Shown here in pieces: positions 12,334 through 21,990 of a stretch of 64,000 nucleotides of DNA. The notes beneath the pieces were generated by a model that was not told where the DNA came from, ran no database searches, and saw only the letters and a list, made by a program, of their open reading frames with translations. Positions within the stretch are counted from its first letter, which is position 1, and each line of letters starts with the position of its first letter. The stretch is taken from contig NW_026516217.1 in NCBI RefSeq assembly GCF_025602895.1, forward strand, positions 868,001-932,000. The letters are read 5' to 3'. Source of the stretch: Polychytrium aggregatum. Its lineage: Eukaryota; Chytridiomycota; Chytridiomycetes; Polychytriales. A program made the position numbers and the translations under genes.

Positions 12334-13124
12334 TGTTAGGGATAGCTCCTGCTTGTTCTCCACTTTGACTGCACACTTGGCTGTTCTTTTGCCTTTCTGT
12401 TTGTTTGTGTGTAGCTTTGCAGTTCCCCTCCAATTTTCCGCCCTTTGCCTGTCTTTTCCGCCCATTCCGCACTTCCGTTTTCCCGCGCTGCTCCGCTTCC
12501 TTTGTCTTCTTCGCACGCGCCGGTTTGTTTGTGCACGCGCCTTGCTGCGATTGGTTGCAATTCGGCTGCCGGTCATGTGTCCCCCCACCGGTGACTCATG
12601 ACCTGCCTGACCGTCCCGATCTCTTGTTCATCTCGCATGCATTTGCCCCAACCTTATACTTGACCAATCCGCTTCTTGGATGTTGAGTCACATTGCTTCG
12701 CCTTTGCACGTTTCTCCTGCCAGGTGCTTCGCTTTTGCTTGCGCCTCTCTCGCTTTGGTTCTCTGCCTGTCTCGGTGGTCCTTCTCGGCCCTCGTTCGTG
12801 CATCGCCCCCTTCGCCCTGCTCGATCGCCCACTTTTCCCTCCCTTGGCCGCCCTTCGCTGCCAAGTCCGGACTTGTCTATAAATAGCCTGACCCCCGCGA
12901 TGTGTAGTCGAACCTCAGCGTTCAAAATAGGACTAAATAAAGTGCCTTCTACTTTATTCTCTGAGTGTTCCTCACGTCTCATTTCGAGACTAGTCTTATC
13001 TTGAACGGATCTTTGCTTCCCTCGCTCCCTCTCCGAGTCCACTTCGGACTTTACCCTTGCTTTCCCTGAGCTCACTTCGAGCTCACTTCTTCTTTTGCCG
13101 TTGAGTCCCCTTCGGACTCTAACA
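12334..13124 (+). repeat. Solo LTR of family B
   Basis: 791-bp LTR starting TGTTAGGGATAGC and ending GGACTCTAACA, matching the LTRs of B1 and B2. No gag or pol is attached on either side. The five bases on its left (GCTTC) and right (GCGAT) do not match, so the usual target duplication is absent. This suggests recombination between different copies or a later rearrangement at this edge. Confidence 0.9.
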
Positions 13125-13471
13125 GCGATCGCGGAGGAGGTGTCCGTCATATAGCCCCACAGATCCTACGTCGTCCGGCGGACATGGCCGGCGGCGATTG
13201 GCGGAGTCTGCTATCTCCACACCCTGCCGCAGCTGGACATCTGCCAGGACCATCAGCTGACCCATGTCCACCATACTCACCCAATGAGCGCCGATCGGAA
13301 CTTGGTATCTCCGCCGGTGGAGGTGGCTCTGAATAGACCCCTCCTCCAGGAGTGAACCACACAATTGATACCTCGTGACGCGTGCTGTGCTGACAGGTCA
13401 GCCGCGGTCGGCGGCACAGGGACGACAACAGCAACCCGCCGGAGCAACGGGGGTAGAGAAGGAGCAAATGG
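13125..13471. other. Gene-free spacer after the solo LTR
   Basis: About 350 bases, GC-rich, lying downstream of the minus-strand gene at 13472. Short open frames exist on both strands but none shows a recognisable domain or start context. No hairpin or repeat stands out. Confidence 0.5.
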
Positions 13472-14420
13472 TCATATGATGGTGTATTGGTCGAACACTC
13501 CTGGGAAGCGCTTGACGAAGTCATCCCAGCGAGTGATGGAGTTGTTGATAGAGAAGCGCTGGATGATGATGACCGTGATATAGGGCAAGAGCGCTTCGGC
13601 ATAATCCATTCTGGTGATGGGGTACCGATAGGGCGGGGGTTGATCACCAGCCTGACCTTCACATTGCTGTTCGACAATCATACGGCGCTGACGACGGAGC
13701 TTGGGGACGAGGAGATACTCCCTGATAATCCCACGATGCTTCTTAGTGAACTTCCAGTTTTTGAACCAGTCGTCGATCAAGTCGTTGCATTGGTTGAAAA
13801 GAAGCTTTTCCATGCTCTGGATGACTGAGTCTCGCATTCCGCATCGGCGGTGTCTTGCCTGCATCGAGGCAGTGAGTGCGGGAGTGCGTTGAACAATATC
13901 GCGGAGACTGACAAATAGAGGATGTTTTGGGCAATATTCAGAGCTCCGATCAACGTCGACGTACGGGAAAAGCCTATCCGGGTTGACGTGCTTGAAGCCG
14001 TGATTGATCGTCAGCTGGGAATAGTGTCGAATGAACACTGGTCTGGGTGGACGCACCAAGACACCAGGCGGGGGCGAATCAACCACCATAGCACTCTGCC
14101 TGGTGGGCGAGTTCAAGGGGGATGGGGACGGGAGAGTGATCGGAGAAAACGAAGGAGTGGACGGACTCATGCCGAAGGTGGAAGTGAGGGGAGAGGATCC
14201 GCCGATCATATCATCACCACGCTCGGCCGCAGCGGCAGTCGATGGACCGGGGCGACATGGAGAGCCACTACTGAGGCGATCGCTCTCTCGGTCGATGACT
14301 GAGGACGGGAACATAAGTTAGGACACACATAGCGTTCCAACGAGCTGGCGAGCGATCAGATCAACACATACCGTCCATCCAATCGCTGGAGAGTCTTCTC
14401 TTCTTGGGCGGCATTCTCAT
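13472..14420 (-). CDS. Spliced nuclear-type protein, paralogue of the next gene
   Basis: Two exons on the minus strand: 14420-14372 and 14298-13472, with a 73-nt intron (GTATGT donor at 14371, CTAAC branch at 14317-14321, CAG acceptor). The spliced length is 876 nt, an exact multiple of three (291 aa). Exon 1 supplies an SV40-like nuclear signal, PPKKRRL, near the N-terminus. A Ser/Pro-rich disordered region follows (about residues 15-95), then an alpha-helical domain ending in PYITVIIIQRF and WDDFVKRFPG. That ending recurs in the gene at 14902-16853, so the two appear to be diverged paralogues. A TATA box lies at 14570-14575. I do not recognise the family. A nuclear or transcriptional role is inferred only from the NLS. 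Confidence 0.72.
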
Positions 14421-14569
14421 GGGCTCTTGGTCGAGGCGATCGATCGCAGCACCGGACAAGAGACGGCGACTTCTGGTGTTCATCGTTGGAGGACGGTTGA
14501 ATGGGGTGGCGAGACGACGAAGGCGAAGGGTGAAGGCTGGATGGAAAGGTGGCTGGGGAGCGGACTTGA

Positions 14570-14575
14570 TTTATA
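14570..14575 (-). promoter_or_regulatory. TATA box of the spliced NLS gene
   Basis: The minus strand reads GGGGATATAAATC about 150 bases upstream of the ATG at 14420. No other core element is evident. Confidence 0.45.
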
Positions 14576-14740
14576 TCCCCGCAGGTCGCTCGACGCTCAC
14601 ATGATACACCCACCTCACCACTCGGACACTCACATCCTCACGATCCCCCCACACAGAGCGGACATGTTGCTCCCGCGCATGGCAGTTCACACGGATACTG
14701 ATTGTGTGTATTTTTGGATTTTTCTACTGATTTTTTGATA

Positions 14741-14862
14741 CTGAAGAAGAGCGCTGGGTAGGGGCGCTGAATTGGAGTACTGAATGGGGGTACTGTTTTG
14801 GGGCGCTAATTGGGGGTACTGAACGAGAGTGCTGAATTGGGGTACTGAATGGGGGGGGCAAA
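14741..14862. repeat. Degenerate tandem repeat, unit about 15 bp
   Basis: About eight imperfect copies of a unit like GTACTGAATTGGGG follow one another between the 3' ends of two minus-strand transcription units. Variants include GCGCTGAATTGG and GTACTGAATGGGGG. It lies 40-160 bases after the stop of the gene at 14902-16853, so it would be in its 3' untranslated region. Confidence 0.75.
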
Positions 14863-14901
14863 TTGAGATGAATCAAGAATGAAACTGAGTGAATGAATCG
14901 T

Positions 14902-16853
14902 TCAATACATGGACAAGTCAATACCGTGCCTGGTAGCAAATGTGTTCCAGTGATCACCATAGTGACAATTTTTGTCAGAGCGTTCGAAGTCGAACAAGCG
15001 GAAAAGAATAACTGCAACATAAGGGGCAATGATGGGATCAAAGCGGGGGTGTGAGTCATAAGAATCGAAGAGGTGTCCCGGAATTATGGACCTGGAAACA
15101 GAACCCTCCTCACGAAAGCGAAATTCGTGGTGGATGATGAAATCAAGAACGATTTTTTCACAATGAGCACGTAAAATATCGTCGTGCCAGCGGGACTTCC
15201 ATTTGAACTCCCTGCGAAGCGTTCGCAGTTCACTGTTCGAACCGATAACATCACCGATACTTAGCATGTTGGCGATGTTGCGACGCTGTCTATGCGGATA
15301 TTGACGATTGATAGCTTCACGAATGATACTCGTATCGATATCGGCAAATGTGGTATCTCTTCTAACATCCTCAGGTCGAGTCAAGAGCTTACGAGAGACT
15401 GTCATTTGATGCGGCAGTGTTAGGGAATCACGAGGCTTTACTCATAGAGCGCATAATCCGGGCACGGAAGCAATCTCGACTTACATCGGGTGTACTTATC
15501 ATCGTCATTGGGTCTCTTGGAAGCAGTCCCATAATAGGTATCGCGAACATGCTTTCGAGGCTGGTCGCGATCAAACTCGTCGACTGGGGCCGGGCGCTTG
15601 AGGGTAGGACTCGTTGGGATGTAGTGTCGACCCTCTTCAGTGGGCGTGTGGGAAGCATGACTACTTGCAGCAGGGGTGATACGTCCGGGAGCCAAGATGG
15701 CAGGACTCGTGGGGATGTAGCATTCCCACGAGTCGGCGGACGGGTGAACGTCACCGTCACTTGCAGCAGTGTTGGCTGAGACCCGAACGCCTTGGGCCAA
15801 TGGAGGGGCGGCGGGTTCGGCAACGACAAAAGGCACTGGAGTCGCACCACTGTCGGTGAAGTCGGGATCGCGAGCTTCAGCAGCCCCGAAGGTAGGAGCG
15901 GTGGGTTGATCGAGTTGAACCGTCCTAGCGGGTTCGGCAACGGTAGGGAACGCGGCTAAGATATCGTCCAAGTGGAGGGAGTCGACGGAGAATGGGTCAC
16001 TGGAATCGGTAGCTCCAAAGACAGGAGCATGAGGGGCGGCATGCGCGAAGGCATGAGCCGAGGGAGCAGGTGGATTCCTGGGAGCAGGATCGGGGCCAGG
16101 GGGAGGACAACCGGGGGCGACCGAAGAAGCCGTCTTCTCATCGGCGATTGGACGCATGGCCAGCTTGCGGATACAGGTGCTGGTCTCGATGATCTCGTGG
16201 TTAATAACCTGAATGAACTCCGGGCTCGCGAAGGAGGGATTGGCGATGGTATCATTCCTGACTTGCGATAGTTGGCTGAAATGTCCTTGGAGGACCACCA
16301 TGCCATTTTCATCACTGGGCTTCTTGGGGATACACTCGAGGCCGAATCCATCGGGCACGAAGCGAGCCATCTTCGTATATACGCCGTCTTTACCGAGATT
16401 GTAGAATCCCAGCTTCTGATGACTAGGTGCGGGAACGGGCTTATCTTTGTGCTTGTAGAAGACCCGCTGGAAGAGTGCGATGTCGGGCGACGGGACGTAG
16501 CGGAAACTGCCGTAGGGTGGTATTTCCCTGCGTTGGTGGGTCTCGAGGTCGAATTTGGAGAGAAGTTTGATGGCGTCAGCACGGTAGCTGCAGTCTGCAT
16601 TCAGGGTTGCAGCTTTGAGTTCGAACAGGAACTCGTCGATTTTGTCAGCAGCCCGACAGTAGACGCTGACATCTTTCGGGTTTCTCAATCCATATTCTTG
16701 GAAAGACTCGCCGAAAAGATCGCGGCATTTGTAACGACCTCCGCGAATGAGTTCGAGCTCGAGGAACCAAAGATCGGTAGTATTGTTGGGCGCCTTGATG
16801 CTGGTGCGAATGTAGCACCCCTTGGGCTTGGCGGGATCGGCAGAAGGCGGCAT
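14902..16853 (-). CDS. Spliced protein with Pol II CTD-like motifs and shared C-terminal domain
   Basis: Two exons on the minus strand: 16853-15485 and 15398-14902, split by an 86-nt intron (GTAAGT donor at 15484, CTAAC branch at 15419-15423, ACAG acceptor). The total is 1866 nt, in frame (621 aa). Residues 1 to about 240 form an uncharacterised folded region. A long Pro/Ala-rich disordered part follows, with an acidic-hydrophobic patch (LHLDDILAAF) that resembles an activation motif, and two YIPTSP motifs recalling the RNA polymerase II CTD heptad. The C-terminal domain contains PYVAVILFRLF and W..F..R.G, shared with the gene at 13472-14420. A possible 5'-UTR intron (16944-16864) is suggested by GTAAGT and CCACAG. 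The start at 16853 gives the first codon of a continuous domain. The function is unknown, possibly a transcription regulator. Confidence 0.72.
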
Positions 16854-17012
16854 GGTAGAGCAGCTGTGGGAACGACTAGGCGTTACAACGAATCCGAGTG
16901 GTCGCCTGTTGCTGCTGCTGGGCACTACTGGGGACTGGACTTACCTGGAGGCGAATGAATGCGCTGGGACGAGTAGGCGGGCGATGCTGCTGTCCTCGGG
17001 AAGCCAGCGGCG

Positions 17013-17020
17013 GCTTTTAT
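17013..17020 (-). promoter_or_regulatory. TATA-like element upstream of the CTD-motif gene
   Basis: The minus strand reads CCATAAAAGCC about 160 bases upstream of the ATG at 16853. The distance is compatible with an untranslated first exon. Confidence 0.35.
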
Positions 17021-17291
17021 GGGGGTGCGAGGGCGTGGGATGGGAGACATGACAGATTGGATTGCAGCGGCAATCCGGGCGGCGTTTCGCTGGCGACAGC
17101 GGTTTGGCATCCAGCCTGGCCAGCTGACCACACATCGAAGGGTTCAGCGCGTTGTGGCGCAGGGAGTCCAGCCCAGCGATCGCACCACGGTCGCCGGCGG
17201 GCGGAGGAAACACCATGTCCGGCCGGACCCCTCGGTCAGGTGATCGCGTCGACCTCCCAGCCCAATGCACCAAGTCCTCATTTCGCACTTG

Positions 17292-17305
17292 GACTTGATC
17301 AAGTC
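17292..17305. terminator. Perfect 14-bp palindrome after the Sel1 gene
   Basis: GACTTGATCAAGTC lies 23 bases past the minus-strand stop at 17328. It can fold as a short stem. The stretch between stop and palindrome is A/T-rich. Palindromes at transcript ends are a known feature of some giant viruses, but the assignment here is inference. Confidence 0.35.
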
Positions 17306-17327
17306 GAGGCAAACGCAAATGTATTTT

Positions 17328-18461
17328 TCAGTTGGAGCGAGTGAGCGAGTTGATCAGTGCTTGGGAGCGTTGGTAGTCCACTGGCACACCAAAACCATGG
17401 AAATAGCATTGAGCTAGTCGCTCGGTTGCTTTGCGGCAGCCCTGCATCGACGACCGTTGGAACCAAGTGACTGCCTGCACCGGATCGGCAGACACACCAT
17501 GTCCGTGAGCCAAGAAATCTCCGATGATGAGCTGCGAGCCTGCATGACCGAGCTTTGCGGCCGACATGAACACCTCTGCTGCTTTCACCAAGTCCTTTTC
17601 AACGCCAACTCCATCGATATAGCATCCTCCCAAGTTATAGAGTGCATCGAGATTCCAGCAGTGGGATGCCAGATTGAACCATTCAAAGGCCTTGGGGAGA
17701 TCTTGCAACACAATCTCGCCTTCCAAAAACACATTGCCCAGGCAGCACATTGCCGGGGCATACCCGCGATCTGCGGCGGATTTTATCCAGAAGAAGCACT
17801 CGCCGTTCGACTGGGGAGTACCTCTGCCCTCGCGAGTCAGGATGGCGAGGCCGAGTTGTGCCTCGGCGTTGTCGTTGAGGGCGATGATTCGGACCATGTC
17901 AGCACCTTGCTTTGCTTGCACAGGGCAACCCAGTCCCTCCAGGTAGCAGCGAGCCAGGAGGAGCTGACCCGGCCAATGGCGGCGAGCAGCGATCTTGGCC
18001 CACTGGAAGAGGAGCTTGAAGATGGGCTCGGTTTGGCTGCCTGGTGCCGGGGGATTGCAGATGAACGGCGTTGCCTTGAAGGAGATGCTGCCGTATCCGG
18101 AAACGTCGCAGAGATCGACTAACACCTGGCTCGCATATCGAAGGTTGTGGTATACGTATGGTGCCCTGCTGACCGACATCCAGAGATTGAAGGCCCGGGT
18201 GTAGTCGATAGCCGTGCCGATACCCAGCCAGTTCATCCAGGCCAGATGGAAGCGGGCATTTGGATCCAGATCGCTCTTGGAACACATGAATGCAAAGGCA
18301 TCGATCCAGGCCTGGTGGTTGCTGGGAACAATGTCGATCAGCACATCGGTGGCACCGACGACTTGATTATAATTGGGGCTGATCAGCATCTCGAAGAGCT
18401 CGTCGAGCGATTCGACGTCAGGCTCGGAATCGGTCTTCACGGCGGGTTTCTCTACGAGCAT
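17328..18461 (-). CDS. Sel1-repeat (TPR-like) protein
   Basis: 377 aa on the minus strand from ATG at 18461 (MLVEKPAVKTDSEPD). An in-frame ATG 23 codons upstream exists, but it adds an unrelated hydrophobic stretch. Several Sel1-like repeats fill the protein from about residue 65: ARFHLAWMNWLGIGTAIDYTRAF, then LLLARCYLEGLGC, AQLGLAILTREGRGTPQSN, PAMCCLGNVFLEGE, DALYNLGGCYIDGVGVEKD and ATERLAQCYFHGFGV. The A..LG..Y..G.GV..D..KA pattern is clear. Sel1 arrays form solenoids that scaffold protein complexes, often ER or signalling ones, and occur in giant viruses as well as fungi and bacteria. It has no signal peptide. The neighbouring split gene also has Sel1 repeats, so the two probably arose by duplication. 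Confidence 0.85.
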   Translation of the reverse strand: MLVEKPAVKTDSEPDVESLDELFEMLISPNYNQVVGATDVLIDIVPSNHQAWIDAFAFMCSKSDLDPNARFHLAWMNWLGIGTAIDYTRAFNLWMSVSRAPYVYHNLRYASQVLVDLCDVSGYGSISFKATPFICNPPAPGSQTEPIFKLLFQWAKIAARRHWPGQLLLARCYLEGLGCPVQAKQGADMVRIIALNDNAEAQLGLAILTREGRGTPQSNGECFFWIKSAADRGYAPAMCCLGNVFLEGEIVLQDLPKAFEWFNLASHCWNLDALYNLGGCYIDGVGVEKDLVKAAEVFMSAAKLGHAGSQLIIGDFLAHGHGVSADPVQAVTWFQRSSMQGCRKATERLAQCYFHGFGVPVDYQRSQALINSLTRSN

Positions 18462-18563
18462 GGCGATGGATGGAGAACGATGAAGGAGAAAGATCACAAC
18501 GCCCCACTCACGGACATGAAGAGCCCACAAATATGTCCGAGGGATGAAATCACATGTTCATTC

Positions 18564-18569
18564 TTTATT
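18564..18569 (-). terminator. AATAAA signal overlapping the stop of the F-box/Sel1 gene
   Basis: The TAA stop at 18567-18565 sits inside AATAAAG on the minus strand. It would serve as the poly(A) signal for the gene and shows how little 3' untranslated sequence there is. Confidence 0.45.
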
Positions 18570-18930
18570 GGATGCACTGCATGTAACGCTGGTACACAGG
18601 CCAAATGATGCGGCCATTCCCATGAGCTTCTATAGACGTCCTGAGCAGCCCTGTCAAAGCGTCCCGCACCTGGGGGTCATTCCCAGCTGCGACAATCGCA
18701 TCCAGCGGGATATCGGCACCCCAGCTTTGAGCACGATCCCAGGCATGGAATGAGAACTGGCGTCTCGAGAGAATGAACACGCGCGCCATATGGCTGCCCT
18801 GGAGGTACGCTTTGATGACAGCCAGGTGGTAGATGGAGGTGATTGTGGAATTGCGAGGAACACCAAGTGCGAGCTTCTTGCAGTTGGCCAACAAAAATTC
18901 CCTGTCTGCCTCGGGTTCTATCGTTAGTAC
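18565..18930 (-). pseudogene. C-terminal piece of a split F-box/Sel1 gene
   Basis: Minus-strand open frame that ends at 18565 and runs up to the left target duplication of element D (AGTAC, 18926-18930). The reading is continuous with no start of its own in a convincing context. The matching N-terminal piece begins on the far side of D at 21991. The encoded part is helical (FLLANCKKLALGVP, AVIKAYLQGSHMARVFILSRRQF) and has no named domain. The gene is broken by the one insertion. Confidence 0.75.
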
Positions 18931-19156
18931 TGTCATGAACTGAGTTTCCTTGCCTTGTATCTTGCCTAGTTATCTTGCCTTGTCCTTGAAATGACTTTGT
19001 ATTTTTAGTATCCTAAGCCTTGGATCTAGAATAAAACTTTGGCTTCACACTTGACACTCTGTGTCCCAGTCCAGTCCCCGCTCCTCTCCCTACGTTCGAG
19101 TCTTGCATTAGGACTCTTGCGCGCTTCCCTGCTTGCCCCGTTGTCCAGTCTTGACA
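18931..19156 (+). repeat. Element D 5' LTR
   Basis: Starts TGTCATGAACTG and ends GTCTTGACA. It contains AATAAAACTTTGG in its central part, a likely poly(A) signal. It is 226 bp long. Confidence 0.93.
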
Positions 19157-19228
19157 CTTGGCAAGACCTTCAACAACCCCCCACTTGCCCAGCTTTTGTC
19201 CCCGTTCCCTTCGCTATCTCTTTTACCA

Positions 19229-20467
19229 ATGGCTTCCCCTTCTGGCCTTTCCGAGCCCGAGCTCCAGGCCATCCGTGCGGTCATTATCCAGTCCGCCGAG
19301 AACGCCCGTTCTCTCCAGGACTTTTCCAAGTTCCTCCACGATCAGGATGATGCGCTCAACCGCATCACCGATCGTATGGACCAGGTCCTGGCTCGCCGTG
19401 AAGAGGATGTCCGCCAAGTTGTCGCCGCCAGTGTCCAGGAGGCCCTCCGCAGCTACCAGGCCCAGCTACCTCCTCCAGTTCCTGCTCCCGCTCCGATCCG
19501 TCGCGCAGGTCGCCCCTACTTCGGCGTACCTGACGACGTCGATGATCCTGCCCAAGACCCCGAGGATCACTCTGCTGGTCGCAACTCTGCCACCAGGCAG
19601 ATAGGTCCTCCCGACCGCTTCTCTGGTAAGGACCCGAGCCGCTGCAATGCCTTCCTCTCGCATTGCAGACTGGCCTTCGTGTCCAACCCTCCCCTCTTCC
19701 AGACTGAAAGGGATAAGGTGTTTTACGCCTTATCCTATCTCGATGGTACTGCTGCAGACTACATGCAGCCGTACATCGATCAGTTGGAGAGAGACCCCGA
19801 GTGCTCTCCCCCTGCCATCCGTGACTTTGCCGGTTTCTCCGAGTGGCTCCGTGCTGCCTTTGGCCAGGTCCAGCCCACCATCGCCGCTGCTCGCGAGATG
19901 GTCAGGCTTTACCAAGTCACCTCCGCCGCCGCCTATGCCGCCGAGTACCGCCGCCAAGCCGTCCACCTCGTCACTTGGTCCCAAGACCCTCTCATGTTCC
20001 ACTTCGAGAGTGGACTCAAGCCCTCGGTTCAAGATGAACTCTCCCGCCGCTCCTTCGACAACCTCGAAGATCTCATGCAAGCGGCGATCGCCATCGACAA
20101 CCGCCAGGAGGACCAACGCTCCCGCCGTCCCAACCACCGCTCCGCTCCTGCTCCTGCTCCTGCTCGTCCGGCTCCTCTCCCTTTCCGTCCGGCTCCTCGT
20201 CCCTTCGCTCCTGCTCCTCCTCCTCGCCCCGCTCAAGCCTTCAACGTTCCCCAGCCCATGGACCTCAGCCAGGCTTCCGCTCGCAGGCTGACCGCCGAGG
20301 ACAAGGCCGCCCTCCGTGCTGCTAATCGTTGCTTTTATTGCAAGCAGGAAGGGCACATTGCCCCTCGCTGCCCCAATAAGGCATCCTCCCGCTTGGCTGC
20401 CATCGATGCTTCTTTGGCTGTCGTTGATGTGAATAAACTTGACGACCAGGAAAACTTCTCTGCCTAG
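19229..20467 (+). mobile_element. Element D gag
   Basis: 412 residues from ATG at 19229 (MASPSGLSEPEL). It has an N-terminal coiled-coil-like part, a retrotransposon-gag capsid domain (PPDRFSGKDPSRCNAFLSHC onward), an Arg/Pro/Ala-rich linker and a CCHC knuckle (CFYCKQEGHIAPRC). The stop at 20467 is followed by a gap before the protease frame. Confidence 0.9.
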
Positions 20468-20655
20468 AAAAGGTCGGAGGAGCTTTCCTAGGCGTCAATC
20501 ATGTCATAAATCTTCCTCCTGTAAATGTCTCCACGGTAAATCACTCTTCTGCCTTTTGCCATCTTGCCCCCGTCACCATTGCCACCGTTTCCACCGCTCT
20601 TGCTTCTTCGTCTTCGCCTCCCGAGCCTGACATCCAACGTCAGCCCTCCCTCGCT

Positions 20656-21753
20656 GTGACTCTGCTGTGCGGTCCAGAGTCCATACGGGCAACCGCCATG
20701 ATCGATACCGGCGCGGTTACTTCGTTTATGGACACTGGATTCGCCGCAACCCACGCTCTCCCCACCTTTGAAACTTCTTTCGTCATCACTCTTGCCGATG
20801 GTTCTTCGATGGAGTCTAGTCTTGGAGTTTGTGTTTCTATGATCACAGGCATCAGCCACTATGAACAAATCTCGTTCGCGCTGATTCCCTTGGCTTCATA
20901 CCCGATCATCTTGGGTATGGATTGGATCAAGAAACACAAACCCTACTTTGACTGGCACCATGACTCTATTTTCTTGCCTTGCACCTCTATCCACAGTTTG
21001 GCCTCCCCGTTCTCTCCCGAGCCACAGTCCTCTAGGTCCAGCCCTGCCGAGTCCCCTGCTGAGGTCCCCGCCGAGCCTGCCGTGTCCCTGCCCGAGTCCA
21101 AGATTGTTCCTGCCAAGTCCCCAGCCGAGTCCCCAGCCGAGCCCGAGATCCTCCCTGCCTTGCCTCCTACCGTGCCCAAGCCCAGTCCTGCCTTGCCTCC
21201 TGCCGTCCCAAAGACCAAGACCAAGACCCAGTCCCTGCCCAGCGTCAGCCTGATCGGCAGCATCCCCTTCCAGCACGCCGTCCAGAAGGAAGGCCTGGAA
21301 GTGTTCCTCTTGGATGCTGCCCGAGTCCTGTCCCTCTGCTCCGTCGACGCTGGAGCCAAGCCCAAGGCCGAGCCCTCTGTCCCCTCCAAGTACTCGTCCT
21401 TTGCCAAGGTGTTTTCCAAGTCCGAGGCCGACAAGCTCCCCCAGCACCGCCCTTACGACCACACGATCCCGTTGGTCGAAGGTGCGTCTCCGTCGTTTGG
21501 GCCCGTCTACAACCTCTCCAAGCCGGAGATGGACGCCCTCCACACCTACATCCAAGAGAACCTCTCCAAGGGTTTCATCCGCCGTTCCGAGTCCCCTGCC
21601 AGTGCCCCAGTTCGCCGAGTTCGTTTAAGGTGTCTGCATACCAGTCTGGAGGTTGCCGGTTCGAAACCGATGCTGACACTGAATTTCGGAAAAGACGGAG
21701 CTGGGGTGCCGTTCATGTTCCAGTCCTATCGAGCCATTATATCTGGCCTTTAA
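20656..21753 (+). mobile_element. Element D protease region with short RT lead-in
   Basis: The open frame encodes a retropepsin-like domain (AMIDTGAVTSFMD and ILGMDWI) and a long Pro/Ser/Glu-rich linker. The segment that normally leads into Ty3 RT follows (LPQHRPYDHTIPL, NLSKGFIRRSESPASAP). After that the coding no longer resembles RT. The element is internally shortened. Confidence 0.85.
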
Positions 21754-21764
21754 GGGGGAGATAG

Positions 21765-21990
21765 TGTCATGAACTGAGTTTCCTTGCCTTGTATCTTGCC
21801 TAGTTATCTTGCCTTGTCCTTGAAATGACTTTGTATTTTTAGTATCCTAAGCCTTGGATCTAGAATAAAACTTTGGCTTCACACTTGACACTCTGTGTCC
21901 CAGTCCAGTCCCCGCTCCTCTCCCTACGTTCGAGTCTTGCATTAGGACTCTTGCGCGCTTCCCTGCTTGCCCCGTTGTCCAGTCTTGACA
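21765..21990 (+). repeat. Element D 3' LTR
   Basis: 226 bp, identical by eye to 18931-19156, followed by target duplication AGTAC at 21991-21995. Confidence 0.93.

Larger units (their letters stand above)
18931..21990 (+). mobile_element. Short Ty3/gypsy-type element D, non-autonomous
   Basis: 3060-bp element with 226-bp LTRs (18931-19156 and 21765-21990), identical by eye, and target duplication AGTAC (18926-18930, 21991-21995). A purine tract (AAGGGGGAGATAG) precedes the 3' LTR. Gag and the protease region are present. Beyond the start of RT no reverse transcriptase, RNase H or integrase is recognisable, so it is incomplete and would need enzymes from elsewhere. The identical LTRs indicate recent insertion into the F-box/Sel1 gene. 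Confidence 0.93.

Noticed and set aside
12405-13150. Open frames of 60-200 codons within the family-B LTRs
   Set aside because: They repeat in all five LTRs and span promoter, TATA box and hairpin array, so they are noncoding LTR sequence.
13147-13677. A 176-codon minus-strand frame overlapping the end of the NLS gene
   Set aside because: It conflicts with the supported frame of the spliced gene, starts at a non-ATG codon and has no recognisable domain.
14741-14862. Possible CRISPR-like array
   Set aside because: Units are directly adjacent, degenerate and without unique spacers, in a eukaryotic setting, so this is a minisatellite.
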